A program made the translations under genes and the position numbers. DNA of 64,000 bases, taken from NCBI RefSeq assembly GCF_010723735.1, contig NZ_BLLB01000002.1, forward strand, positions 5,828,001 through 5,892,000, written 5' to 3'. A model generated the notes under the pieces. The model was not told the origin of the DNA. It searched no databases and worked only from the letters and a program-made list of their open reading frames with translations. The stretch is from Mycolicibacterium hippocampi (GTDB lineage: Bacteria; Actinomycetota; Actinomycetes; Mycobacteriales; Mycobacteriaceae). Positions 1-8,805 of this stretch are shown piece by piece (within the stretch, counting starts at the first letter, position 1; every line of letters begins with the position of its first letter).

Positions 1-48
1 CCAGACGAACGGCTTGTAGGTCACTGTCGGCGGTCTCAGTCACTGTGC

Positions 49-77
49 TAGCGTACCAAGCAAGTGCTTGCTTAGGT
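49..77 (+). promoter_or_regulatory. KstR2 operator and -10 upstream of echA20
   Basis: Bases 59-72 read AGCAAGTGCTTGCT, an exact match to the KstR2 consensus AnCAAGnnCTTGnT. The dyad extends outward to roughly 55-77. A TAGCGT hexamer at 49-54 could be the -10 element and abuts the operator, so bound KstR2 would block RNA polymerase. The site should control the rightward echA20-ipdABC operon and be released by HIP-CoA, the known KstR2 ligand. Confidence 0.85.
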
Positions 78-110
78 AACCACCCCACTTGAGAGTCACC
101 GGAGCCCTTC

Positions 111-869
111 ATGACCATCAGCACAAAAACCGTGGAGCCGGGCATCGTCTCGGTCACCGTCGACTACCCGCCCGTCAATGCGATCCCGTCGCGCGGCTGG
201 TTCGAACTCGGCGATGCCATCACCGCCGCGGGCCGCGACACGAGCACCCACGTGGTGATCCTCCGCGCCGAGGGACGTGGATTCAATGCCGGTGTCGACA
301 TCAAGGAGATGCAGAACACCGACGGCTTCACCGCGCTCATCGACGCCAACCGTGGCTGCTTCCACGCGTTCCGGGCGGTCTACGAATGTGAGGTGCCCGT
401 CGTGGCCGCCGTCAACGGTTTCTGCGTCGGCGGCGGCATCGGCCTGGTGGGCAACTCCGACGTGATCGTCGCCTCCGACGACGCCAAGTTCGGTCTCCCC
501 GAGGTGGAGCGGGGCGCGTTGGGCGCAGCCACCCACCTGTCCCGTCTTGTCCCCCAGCACATGATGCGTCGGCTTTTCTTCACCGCGGCCACCGTCGACG
601 CGCAAACCCTGCACCACTTCGGCTCGGTCCACGAGGTGGTGCCGCGCGCAGACCTGGACGAGGCCGCACTGCGCGTCGCCCGTGACATCGCCTCGAAGGA
701 CACCCGGGTGATCCGCGCCGCGAAGGAGGCGTTGAACTTCATCGACGTCCAACCGGTCAACGCCCGATACCGCATGGAGCAGGGCTTCACCTTCGAACTC
801 AACCTCGCCGGGGTGTCCGATGAGCACCGCGACGCGTTCGCGGGGACCTCGAAGAAGGAGGGGAAGTAG
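111..869 (+). CDS. echA20: EchA20, ring D hydrolase of cholesterol catabolism (crotonase family)
   Basis: This 252-residue protein has the crotonase fold; the oxyanion-hole segment NGFCVGGGIGLVGN lies near residues 103-116 and KFGLPEVERGALG follows. In M. tuberculosis EchA20 opens the last steroid ring D of HIEC-CoA to give COCHEA-CoA, the substrate of IpdAB. The ATG at 111 has GGAG six bases upstream. The gene is the first of a tightly packed operon: its TAG stop is followed directly by the ipdA ATG. A KstR2 box lies 38 bases upstream. The assignment rests on family motifs plus exact synteny with Rv3550-Rv3553. Confidence 0.92.
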   Translation: MTISTKTVEPGIVSVTVDYPPVNAIPSRGWFELGDAITAAGRDTSTHVVILRAEGRGFNAGVDIKEMQNTDGFTALIDANRGCFHAFRAVYECEVPVVAAVNGFCVGGGIGLVGNSDVIVASDDAKFGLPEVERGALGAATHLSRLVPQHMMRRLFFTAATVDAQTLHHFGSVHEVVPRADLDEAALRVARDIASKDTRVIRAAKEALNFIDVQPVNARYRMEQGFTFELNLAGVSDEHRDAFAGTSKKEGK

Positions 870-1738
<869 letters not shown>

Positions 1739-1739
<1 letters not shown>

Positions 1740-2500
1740 TGTCGGTGACCCGTGCCGAGGTGTGCGCCGTCGCGTGCGCCGAGTTGTTCCGCGACGCCGG
1801 CGAGATCATGGTCTCCCCGATGACCACCATCGTCCAGGTGGGCGCCCGGCTGGCTCGGCTGACCTTCTCCCCCGACATCGTGCTCAGCGACGGTGAAGCC
1901 CGGCTGATAGCCGACACCCCGGCCATCGGGGCGGCTGCCGCGATGGAGGGATGGATGCCGTTCGGCCGGGTCTTCGAGACGCTGGCGTGGGGCCGCCGCC
2001 ACGTCGTGATGGGTGCCAACCAGATCGACCGGTACGGCAACCAGAACCTGTCGGCGTTCGGACCGCTACAGCACCCGACCCGCCAGATGTTCGGGGTGCG
2101 GGGCGCACCCGGGAACACCATCAACCACGCCACCAGCTACTGGGTGGGCAGCCATTCCAAACGGGTGTTCGGCGATTCCGTGGACATCGTGTCCGGAATC
2201 GGGTGGGACAAAGTCCTTCTCAACAGCGACGGCAATCCCGTCAATCCTGCCTACCGCTTCGTCAACGTCTACCGGGTGGTGACCAACCTCGGCGTCTTCG
2301 ACTTCAACGGACCCGACCACCAGATGCGGGCGGTGTCGCTGCATCCCGGCGTCGAGGCCGGGCAAGTGGCCGAGAACACCTCGTTCGAGGTTCACGGTCT
2401 CGACACCGCGGAGACCACCCGGCTTCCCACCGAAGAGGAGCAGCGGCTGCTCCGCGAGACCATCGACCCGAAGTCCCTGCGCGACAAGGAAGTCAAGTGA
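1739..2500 (+). CDS. ipdB: IpdB, COCHEA-CoA hydrolase subunit beta
   Basis: This 253-residue CoA-transferase beta-type subunit carries SPMTTIVQVGARLARLTF followed by DIVLSDGEA in its N-terminal third. It pairs with IpdA to hydrolyse ring C in the KstR2 pathway. Two starts are possible: GTG at 1736 and ATG at 1739. I chose the ATG because AGGAGG at 1726-1731 is seven bases away from it and only four from the GTG. Both overlap the ipdA stop. The TGA at 2498-2500 overlaps the GTG of ipdC, continuing the coupled operon. It corresponds to Rv3552. Confidence 0.92.
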
Positions 2501-3570
2501 CTTCTCTCAAGACCCCGCTGACCGAACTGGTCGGCATCGAACACCCCGTCGTCCAGACGGGCATGGGCTGGGTCGCGGGTGCGCGGCTGGTGGCCGCGAC
2601 CTCGAATGCCGGCGGGCTGGGCATCCTGGCGTCGGCGACCATGACACTTGGCGAGCTCAGAACGGCGGTGGGCAAGGTAAAAGCCGCCACCGACAAGCCC
2701 TTCGGAATCAACATGCGTGCCGACGCCGGCGACGCCGATCAGCGCGTCGATCTCCTGATCAGCGAAGGAGTCAAAGTCGCCTCCTTCGCCCTGGCCCCCA
2801 AGCCGGAACTCATCGCCAAGCTCAAAGAAGCCGGCGTCGTGGTCATCCCGTCGGTGGGACTGGCCAAGCACGCCAAGAAGGTTGCTGGTTGGGGTGCGGA
2901 CGCCGTGATCGTCCAGGGCGGCGAGGGAGGCGGGCACACCGGACCGATCGCCACCACGCTGCTGCTGCCGTCGGTGCTTGACGCCGTCGCCGACACCGGC
3001 ATGCCGGTGATCGCCGCGGGCGGCTTCTTCGACGGGCGGGGCCTGGCAGCCGCGCTGTCCTACGGTGCCGCCGGGGTCGCGATGGGAACACGGTTCCTGC
3101 TGACGTCGGACTCCACCGTCCCCGACGCGGTCAAGGAGCGCTACCTGCAGGCGGCTCTGGACGGAACCGTTGTCTCCACCCGGGTCGACGGTATGCCGCA
3201 CCGGGTGCTGCGCACCGGTCTGGTGGAGAAGCTCGAAGGCGGCTCCCCGGTGCGGGGTCTCGCGGCTGCGGTGGGCAACGCCCAGAAGTTCAAGAAGATG
3301 TCCGGGATGACCTGGCGGTCACTGGTCCGCGACGGTCTGGCGATGCGCCGCGGCAAGGAGCTGACCTGGTCGCAGGTGGTGATGGCGGCCAACACGCCGA
3401 TGCTGCTGAAGGCGGGGTTGGTCGAGGGCAACACCGAGGCCGGGGTGCTGGCGTCGGGTCAGGTGGCCGGCATCATCGACGACCTGCCGAGCTGCGCCGA
3501 GTTGATCGACTCGATCGTCGCCGAGGCCGTGACGCACCTACGGGAAGCATCCTCCTTCATCGCATCGTAA
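2497..3570 (+). CDS. ipdC: IpdC, FMN-dependent 5-OH-HIC-CoA reductase (nitronate monooxygenase fold)
   Basis: This 357-residue TIM-barrel flavoprotein belongs to the 2-nitropropane dioxygenase/nitronate monooxygenase family. The phosphate-binding glycine motifs GGEGGGHTG (near residue 147) and GMPVIAAGGFFDGRGLA (near 168-184) are visible. In the cholesterol pathway IpdC converts 5-OH-HIC-CoA to the enone used by EchA20. The reading frame stays open well upstream, but synteny and the GTGA overlap with ipdB support GTG 2497. The last codons carry the first unit of an unusual repeated dyad array that runs into the next gene. It corresponds to Rv3553. Confidence 0.9.
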   Translation: MTSLKTPLTELVGIEHPVVQTGMGWVAGARLVAATSNAGGLGILASATMTLGELRTAVGKVKAATDKPFGINMRADAGDADQRVDLLISEGVKVASFALAPKPELIAKLKEAGVVVIPSVGLAKHAKKVAGWGADAVIVQGGEGGGHTGPIATTLLLPSVLDAVADTGMPVIAAGGFFDGRGLAAALSYGAAGVAMGTRFLLTSDSTVPDAVKERYLQAALDGTVVSTRVDGMPHRVLRTGLVEKLEGGSPVRGLAAAVGNAQKFKKMSGMTWRSLVRDGLAMRRGKELTWSQVVMAANTPMLLKAGLVEGNTEAGVLASGQVAGIIDDLPSCAELIDSIVAEAVTHLREASSFIAS

Positions 3571-3644
3571 TGAAGAAGGGGGCTTCATTATGGCGTAGTG
3601 AAGCTACTATCTTCATATGGCGAGAGTTCAGCCTCCAGCTTCAT
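3542..3644 (+). promoter_or_regulatory. Four-unit 28-bp periodic operator array (ATGAAG-N7-CTTCAT) over the satD start
   Basis: CTTCAT occurs at 3555, 3583, 3611 and 3639, exactly 28 bp apart. Each is preceded, seven bases away, by a left half-site: GGGAAG (3542), ATGAAG (3570), GTGAAG (3598) and a degenerate GTTCAG (3626). The dyad is ATGAAG-N7-CTTCAT; unit 2 is perfect and extends to TAATGAAG/CTTCATTA. Unit 1 lies in the ipdC 3' end, units 2 and 3 are intergenic and unit 4 is inside the satD gene. A -10 hexamer TACTAT (3605-3610) sits inside unit 3. I know of no named regulator for this motif; autoregulation by the neighbouring HTH protein is an inference. Confidence 0.7.
3605..3616 (+). 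promoter_or_regulatory. Leaderless promoter of the satD-like gene
   Basis: TACTAT at 3605-3610 fits the mycobacterial TANNNT -10 element and is six bases from the ATG at 3617, so the transcript probably starts at the A of the start codon. No Shine-Dalgarno sequence is present, which agrees. The hexamer is the spacer of dyad unit 3, so a protein bound there would cover the -10. Confidence 0.6.
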
Positions 3645-4264
3645 CGCGCGCCACCTTGATCGGCGACGTGGTCGATTCCCGGCGGGTCACTGACCGGCGG
3701 GCACTGCATCGCGACCTGACCGCCGCACTCGACGACGTCGCCGCCGGCGCCCTGGACGCTCCCGCCCTCACCGTCGGCGACGAATTCCAGGGCAGCTACC
3801 CGCACGTCGGTGTGGCGCTCGCAGCGGCATGGGAGGTGCGGCTGGCGGTCGCCCCCGCCGTGGATATCCGGTTCGGCGTCGGATGGGGGCCGGTGAGCGT
3901 TCTCGACGAGGCAACCGGAATTCAGGACGGACCCGGATGGTGGGCGGCTCGGGAGGCCATCGAGTGGACCGCCGATGCGCAACGCCAACCCGGACTTGCC
4001 CTGGTGCGCATCACCTACCGCAGCAGTACCGACGCCGGTCCCTCCGCAAACGCCGTCAACGCCGCCCTGATGTGTCGGGACCACATGTTTGGATCACTCG
4101 ATGACAGATCCGTCCGCATCCTGAAAGGTCTCGTGTCCCGCCGTCCCAAGAAAGAACTCGCCGCCGAGGAGAAGATCAGTCCGTCGGCGGTCTCCCAACG
4201 TGCCGGCCGGGACGGACTGGACCTCATCATCGCTGCCTCCCAGTATCTTTCCGAGATCACATGA
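3617..4264 (+). CDS. SatD-family protein with C-terminal helix-turn-helix
   Basis: This 215-residue protein resembles the SatD family, named from the streptococcal secretion and acid-tolerance operon. Recognisable parts are ATLIGDVVDSRRV near the N-terminus, LTVGDEFQG near residues 52-60, and a probable HTH at about 178-205 (KELAAEEKISPSAVSQRAG). The molecular function of the family is not settled; the HTH suggests DNA binding. The start is leaderless and lies inside an array of 28-bp spaced dyads, which makes self-regulation plausible. The stop overlaps the ATG of a membrane-protein gene (ATGA), so the two act as a pair. Neither belongs to the surrounding cholesterol pathway. Confidence 0.7.
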   Translation: MARVQPPASSRATLIGDVVDSRRVTDRRALHRDLTAALDDVAAGALDAPALTVGDEFQGSYPHVGVALAAAWEVRLAVAPAVDIRFGVGWGPVSVLDEATGIQDGPGWWAAREAIEWTADAQRQPGLALVRITYRSSTDAGPSANAVNAALMCRDHMFGSLDDRSVRILKGLVSRRPKKELAAEEKISPSAVSQRAGRDGLDLIIAASQYLSEIT

Positions 4265-5010
4265 GCATCCTCGCGGTCTTTCTGATCGCCGTCGGCATCG
4301 GAGACATCAGCCGAAGACTCGTCGGAGTCCGCTGGCTGACGCCGGTGATCGGCGCCGTCGCCCTCGTCGGGTGGGCAATGCTGGCAGGGTTGTGGCATGT
4401 CGGCGACCTTGCGCTGTTGGCTTTCGCATCGATCGGAGCCGTCGGCTGGCAGGTCTCGTGTGAGCGTGCCGAACGGACGGGCAGCCACCAGAGCGCCGCA
4501 CTGGTGGTGTTGGGCGGCACCATCACGGTGCTGATCGTGTTGTCCGGATGGGGGTCCGAGGTCGACGGCCCGATCAGGCATTGGGCTTCGTGGGTTGATC
4601 TGAACGTGTCGGGCGACCGCGTGCTGACGGTGCTGGGGGTGCTGCTGGCACAGGTGGCCACTGCCAACCAGGTGGTACGGCTGATCCTCGGTTCGGTGGG
4701 CTCGGTCAAACCGGTCGGACAACCGCAGGCCTCCGATCAACTCAAGGGCGGCCGCCTGCTGGGACCTATGGAACGGCTGCTGATCGTCGGCCTCGGGGTG
4801 GCCGGCCAGCTCACCCTGGCGTCGGCGGTGGTGGCAGCCAAGAGCATCATCCGGTTTCCGGAGATCAGCGCGAAACGTGACCGCAACGGCAAGCCCGAGG
4901 GCGGGGTTGCCGTCGGGATCGACGACGTGACCGAGTACTTCCTCGTCGGCAGCCTCGCCAGCTGGATACTGGCCTTCGCCGGCTTGGCGTTGATCGCGGT
5001 CACCGGCTGA
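4261..5010 (+). CDS. Integral membrane protein paired with the SatD-like protein
   Basis: This 249-residue protein has about six hydrophobic segments: near residues 3-15, 24-45, 49-62, 79-96, 118-134 and 170-190, plus a C-terminal one at 228-248. A charged loop around residues 197-218 contains KRDRNGKPEGG. I do not recognise a family. The ATG overlaps the satD stop by four bases, so it is almost certainly translated with it. A membrane partner for a soluble HTH protein suggests membrane sensing or anchoring, but that is inference only. Confidence 0.7.
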   Translation: MSILAVFLIAVGIGDISRRLVGVRWLTPVIGAVALVGWAMLAGLWHVGDLALLAFASIGAVGWQVSCERAERTGSHQSAALVVLGGTITVLIVLSGWGSEVDGPIRHWASWVDLNVSGDRVLTVLGVLLAQVATANQVVRLILGSVGSVKPVGQPQASDQLKGGRLLGPMERLLIVGLGVAGQLTLASAVVAAKSIIRFPEISAKRDRNGKPEGGVAVGIDDVTEYFLVGSLASWILAFAGLALIAVTG

Positions 5011-5054
5011 CGGTCATTCCGAGCGAAACTGTCTCTGCGCCACGGACGGATTCC

Positions 5055-5066
5055 TACACTCCTGAC
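5055..5066 (+). promoter_or_regulatory. Leaderless promoter of the alcohol dehydrogenase gene
   Basis: TACACT at 5055-5060, then CCTGAC, then ATG at 5067: a TANNNT-N6-ATG arrangement with no ribosome-binding site, typical of mycobacterial leaderless genes. Confidence 0.55.
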
Positions 5067-6179
5067 ATGAAGACCAACGCGGCGATTCTGTGGGAGTACG
5101 GCGGCGACTGGACCGTGGAGGAGATCGACCTCGACCCACCGCAGGACGGTGAGGTGCTGGTCTCCTGGGAGGCCACCGGCCTCTGCCACTCCGACGAGCA
5201 CATCCGCACCGGCGATCTGCCCGCGCCGCTGCCGCTGATCGGTGGCCACGAAGGCGCCGGGATCGTCCGGGAAGTCGGCCCCGGCGTCGTCGGCCTGGCT
5301 CCGGGTGACCACGTCGTCGCGTCGTTCCTTCCCGCCTGCGGACGCTGCCGGTTCTGCTCGACAGGTCACCAGAACCTGTGCGATCTCGGCGCGATGATCA
5401 TGGCCGGCACCCAGCTCGACGGCACCTACCGGCGGCACGTCCGCGGGCAGGACATCGGGGTGATGGCGCTGGTCGGGACGTTCTCGCAGTACGGCACCGT
5501 GCCCGAGGCGTCCATCGTCAAGATCGACGACGACCTTCCGTTGACGCGTGCCTGCCTGCTCGGGTGCGGCGTCACGACGGGGTGGGGGTCGGCGGTGAAC
5601 ACCGCCGATGTGTCGCCCGGCGACACCGTCGTCGTCATCGGGCTGGGCGGGATCGGCAGCGGCGCCGTTCAAGGCGCCAGGTTGGCCGGCGCCGAGAAGA
5701 TCGTCGTCGTCGAACCGGTGGAAGCCAAGCGCGAGTTGGCCTTCCGATTCGGGGCCACGCACTTCGCCACCTCGCTGCCCGAAGCCACCGCCCTGGTCGC
5801 GGAGCTGACCCGCGGGGTGATGGCCGATTCGGCGATCCTGACCGTCGGCCTGCTGGAGGGCTCGATGCTCGAGGACGCCGCCAACATCATCCGCAAGGGT
5901 GGCGCGGTCGTGATGACCGCGCTCTCGACGATGGCGGACAACCAGCCGACGCTGGGCATGATGATGTTCACGCTGTTCCAGAAGCGACTGCTCGGCAGCC
6001 TCTACGGCGAGGCCAACCCGCGCGCCGACATCCCGCGGCTGCTGTCGCTCTACCGCGAAGGCAAGCTGCTGCTCGACGAGACCGTCAGCCATGAGTACAA
6101 GCTCGCCGAGGTCAACGAGGGCTACGAGGACATGCGCGCGGGCCGCAACATCCGCGGCGTCATCCTGCACCACCACTGA
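5067..6179 (+). CDS. NDMA-dependent-type zinc alcohol dehydrogenase
   Basis: This 370-residue medium-chain dehydrogenase shows the catalytic zinc motif GLCHSDEHI (Cys near residue 38) and GGHEGAGIV (His near 61), the structural zinc cluster CGRCRFCSTGHQNLC (about 91-105) and the Rossmann motif GLGGIGSGA (about 192-200). The sequence style matches mycobacterial alcohol dehydrogenases with tightly bound NAD(H) that use the artificial acceptor NDMA in vitro. The physiological substrate is unknown. It lies between KstR2-regulated genes but has its own promoter and no KstR2 box, so a role in cholesterol use is not shown. A long hairpin follows. Confidence 0.8.
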   Translation: MKTNAAILWEYGGDWTVEEIDLDPPQDGEVLVSWEATGLCHSDEHIRTGDLPAPLPLIGGHEGAGIVREVGPGVVGLAPGDHVVASFLPACGRCRFCSTGHQNLCDLGAMIMAGTQLDGTYRRHVRGQDIGVMALVGTFSQYGTVPEASIVKIDDDLPLTRACLLGCGVTTGWGSAVNTADVSPGDTVVVIGLGGIGSGAVQGARLAGAEKIVVVEPVEAKRELAFRFGATHFATSLPEATALVAELTRGVMADSAILTVGLLEGSMLEDAANIIRKGGAVVMTALSTMADNQPTLGMMMFTLFQKRLLGSLYGEANPRADIPRLLSLYREGKLLLDETVSHEYKLAEVNEGYEDMRAGRNIRGVILHHH

Positions 6180-6190
6180 GCGCTCATCCC

Positions 6191-6251
6191 GCCGGAACGG
6201 TATTCCAGGCGCTGGTTTTGGCGATTTCGCCGCCTGGAATACAGTTCCGGC
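6191..6251. terminator. Bidirectional hairpin terminator between convergent genes
   Basis: Left arm 6191-6211 (GCCGGAAC, a 2-nt mismatch, TATTCCAGGCG) pairs with right arm 6231-6251 (CGCCTGGAATA, 2-nt mismatch, GTTCCGGC). The stem is 19 pairs with one symmetric internal loop and a 19-nt loop. A small alternative hairpin GGCG-ATTT-CGCC lies at 6220-6231. No U-tract follows on either strand, as is usual in mycobacteria. It separates the dehydrogenase gene from the convergent fadA6. Confidence 0.75.
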
Positions 6252-6258
6252 GCGGGAG

Positions 6259-7407
6259 TCAGAGGCGCTCGATGATGGTGACGTTCGCCGTGCCGCCGCC
6301 CTCGCACATGGTCTGCAGACCGTAGCGGCCTCCGGTGCGCTCCAGCGTGTTGAGCATCGTGGCGAACAGCTTCGCGCCGGTGGCGCCGAGCGGATGGCCG
6401 AGCGCGATCGCGCCACCGTTCGGATTGACCCTCTCCGGATCGGCCTTGGTCTCCTTGAGCCACGCCTGCACCACGGGGGCGAACGCCTCGTTGATCTCGA
6501 CGGTGTCGATGTCCTCGATCGACAGACCGGTCTTGTCCAGCGCGTAGCGGGTAGCGGGGATCGGGCCGGTGAGCATGAACACCGGGTCGGCGCCGCGCGC
6601 GCTGATGTGGTGGATGCGGGCCCGCGGCTTCAGGTTGTGAGTCTTCACCGCTTCCTCCGAGGCGAGCAGCACCGCGCTGGCTCCGTCGGAGATCTGACTG
6701 GCCATCGCCGCGGTCAGCCTGCCGCCCTCGACCAATGTCTTGAGTCCGGCCATCTTCTCCAGCGACGTGTCGCGGGGACCTTCGTCCACGGCGAAGCCGT
6801 CCACCGGGATGATCTCGTTCTCGAAGTGCCCGGCCCGGATCGCGGCCTGGGCGCGCTGGTGGCTGGTGAGCGCGTACTGCTCCATCTCCTCGCGGGACAG
6901 CTCCCACTTCTCGGCGATCAGCTCAGACCCACGGAACTGTGAGATCTCCTGGTCGCCGTAGCGATGCAGCCAGCTCTTCGATTCGTTTGTCGGAGAGGTG
7001 AACCCGAACTGCTCTCCGACGATCATCGCGGAGCTGATCGGGATCTGGCTCATGTTCTGCATGCCGCCGGCGACGATCAGGTCGGCGGTGCCGGACATGA
7101 TGGCCTGTGCACCGAACGAGATGGCCTGCTGGCTTGAGCCGCACTGCCGGTCGACGGTGACGCCGGGGACTTCTTCGGGGAATCCCGCTGCAAGCCAGGA
7201 CAACCGGGCGATGTTCCCCGCCTGCGGGCCGATGGCGTCGACACAGCCGGCGATGACGTCGTCGACCGCACCCGGGTCGACGTCGACGCGCTCGAACAGA
7301 CCGCGCCAGACCGCTGCCCCGAGGTCGACGGGATGCACGCCTGCCAGCGAACCGTTGCGCTTTCCGATCGCAGTGCGGACCACGTCGATCACATACGCTT
7401 CGGCCAT
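6259..7407 (-). CDS. fadA6: FadA6, thiolase of steroid ring degradation
   Basis: This 382-residue thiolase has its nucleophile in DRQCGSSQQA (Cys near residue 89), INEAFA, GHPLGATGAK (His near 338) and the second cysteine in MCEGGGTANV near the C-terminus. In M. tuberculosis FadA6 cleaves acetyl-CoA or a related unit from the ring-opened product after IpdAB. It is the last gene of the leftward fadE30-ipdF-kstR2-fadA6 operon, starting one base after the kstR2 stop. It corresponds to Rv3556c. Confidence 0.92.
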   Translation of the reverse strand: MAEAYVIDVVRTAIGKRNGSLAGVHPVDLGAAVWRGLFERVDVDPGAVDDVIAGCVDAIGPQAGNIARLSWLAAGFPEEVPGVTVDRQCGSSQQAISFGAQAIMSGTADLIVAGGMQNMSQIPISSAMIVGEQFGFTSPTNESKSWLHRYGDQEISQFRGSELIAEKWELSREEMEQYALTSHQRAQAAIRAGHFENEIIPVDGFAVDEGPRDTSLEKMAGLKTLVEGGRLTAAMASQISDGASAVLLASEEAVKTHNLKPRARIHHISARGADPVFMLTGPIPATRYALDKTGLSIEDIDTVEINEAFAPVVQAWLKETKADPERVNPNGGAIALGHPLGATGAKLFATMLNTLERTGGRYGLQTMCEGGGTANVTIIERL

Positions 7408-7408
7408 T

Positions 7409-8017
7409 TCAGACTCCTTCTCTTGTTATGCCACCGAGCACGATGGCCAGGTATTGCTCACCCACCTGCTGCGCGGTGAGCGGTCCGCCGGGCTGGTACC
7501 AGCGGACCGAAACCCAGGTGGTGTCACGGATGAACCGGTACACCAGGTCGACATCGACATCGGGGCGGAAGTAGCCCTCCTCGATGCCCTGGTTCAGCAC
7601 GTCGACCCACATCTTTCGTTGTTCTCTGTTGCGCTCGTCCACGTAGGCGAACCGCTCCTGGGTGGACAGCCGCTTCGCCTCGTCCTGGTAGATCACCACC
7701 TCGGCGTGCCGGGTCTCGATCGCCTCGAACGAGGACATGAACAGTCCCTTGAGCCGCTCGAGCGGATTCGACTCGGTCTCCACGATCTGTTGGTAGCGCT
7801 CGAACAGCCAGTCCAGGAAGCCGCGCAGCACCTCGTCGACCATTTCTTCTTTCGACGAGAAGTGGTGATAGAGGCTGCCGCTGAGGATTCCCGCCGAGTC
7901 GGCGATGTCCCGCACGGTGGTGGCGCGCAGGCCGCGCTCGGCGAACATCGTCGCGGCGAGCCCGAGAAGCTCGTCGCGTCTGGTGTTGGGCGCAGCGGCC
8001 GGACGCTCACCGCTCAT
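7409..8017 (-). CDS. kstR2: KstR2, TetR-family repressor of ring C/D catabolism
   Basis: This 202-residue TetR regulator has its N-terminal HTH at about residues 22-55 (TTVRDIADSAGILSGSLYHHF) and a C-terminal ligand domain that in known KstR2 binds HIP-CoA. ATG 8017 was chosen because it overlaps the ipdF stop (ATGA) and gives the family length; an upstream extension would lie inside ipdF. Two KstR2 boxes in the window (59-72 and 9967-9980) cover the three expected transcription units, including the one that encodes this gene, so it is autoregulated. It corresponds to Rv3557c. Confidence 0.93.
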   Translation of the reverse strand: MSGERPAAAPNTRRDELLGLAATMFAERGLRATTVRDIADSAGILSGSLYHHFSSKEEMVDEVLRGFLDWLFERYQQIVETESNPLERLKGLFMSSFEAIETRHAEVVIYQDEAKRLSTQERFAYVDERNREQRKMWVDVLNQGIEEGYFRPDVDVDLVYRFIRDTTWVSVRWYQPGGPLTAQQVGEQYLAIVLGGITREGV

Positions 8018-8805
8018 GGGTGCTGGCTCGACACCGAGATCACTTCGCCGGTCAGGTAGCTGGAGTAATCGCTGGCCAGGAACGCGATGGTGGCTGCGAC
8101 CTCCCACGGCTCGGCGGCACGTCCGAACGCCTCCCCCTGCGAGAGCTGGTCCAGTAGCTCGGAGCTGCTCGTCTTCTCGAGGAACTTGTGCCGGGCAATG
8201 CTGGGCGACACAGCGTTGATCCGAACCCCGTGTTCGACGGCTTCGATTGCGCTACAGCGTGTCAGCGCCATCACGCCGGCCTTGGCTGCCGCGTAGTGCG
8301 ACTGCGAATGCTGCGCCCGCCACCCCAGCACGCTGGCGTTGTTGACGATGACGCCGCCGTGCGGTGCATCGCGGAAGTACCGCAGGGCCGCACGCGTCGC
8401 CCGCATCGTCGATGTCAGGGTGACGTCGAGAACGCGGTCCCATTCGTCATCGGTCATGTCGACGACGGGTGTCTGGCCCCCGAGCCCGGCGTTGTTGACC
8501 AGCACATCGAGTCGCCCCATCGCGGCCACCGTGTCGGTGACCAGCGCATCCACCGCGGCGGTGGAGGTCACATCGCATACGACGGCTTCGACACGGCCGA
8601 GACCGAGTTCGGCCAGTTGATCGCGGCTCTCCCCCAGCCTGCGCTCGTGATAGTCGGAGACCACCACGTCGGCTCCTTCGACAAGCGCCCGCCGGGCCAC
8701 CGACGAACCGATGCCGGTCCCCGCGGCGGCGGTCACCAGGACCACCTTGCCGGTCAACAGCCCGTGTCCGTCGATCTCCTTGGGCGCGACTGAAAGATCG
8801 CTCAT
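8014..8805 (-). CDS. ipdF: IpdF, short-chain dehydrogenase of the HIP pathway
   Basis: This 263-residue SDR has the cofactor motif TAAAGTGIGSSVA (about residues 23-35), NNAG near 100, and the catalytic Ser-Tyr-Lys set in NNASVLG and HYAAAKAG. IpdF oxidises the ring hydroxyl formed during beta-oxidation of the 5-OH-HIP-CoA side chain. ATG 8805 overlaps the fadE30 stop and its own stop overlaps kstR2, so three genes are translationally chained. A longer in-frame extension exists but would run into fadE30. It corresponds to Rv3559c. Confidence 0.9.
   Translation of the reverse strand: MSDLSVAPKEIDGHGLLTGKVVLVTAAAGTGIGSSVARRALVEGADVVVSDYHERRLGESRDQLAELGLGRVEAVVCDVTSTAAVDALVTDTVAAMGRLDVLVNNAGLGGQTPVVDMTDDEWDRVLDVTLTSTMRATRAALRYFRDAPHGGVIVNNASVLGWRAQHSQSHYAAAKAGVMALTRCSAIEAVEHGVRINAVSPSIARHKFLEKTSSSELLDQLSQGEAFGRAAEPWEVAATIAFLASDYSSYLTGEVISVSSQHP

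Noticed and set aside
7409..8107. Longer KstR2 starting at 8107
   Set aside because: The extra residues lie inside ipdF and do not match TetR family N-termini; ATG 8017 overlaps the ipdF stop in the usual coupled way.
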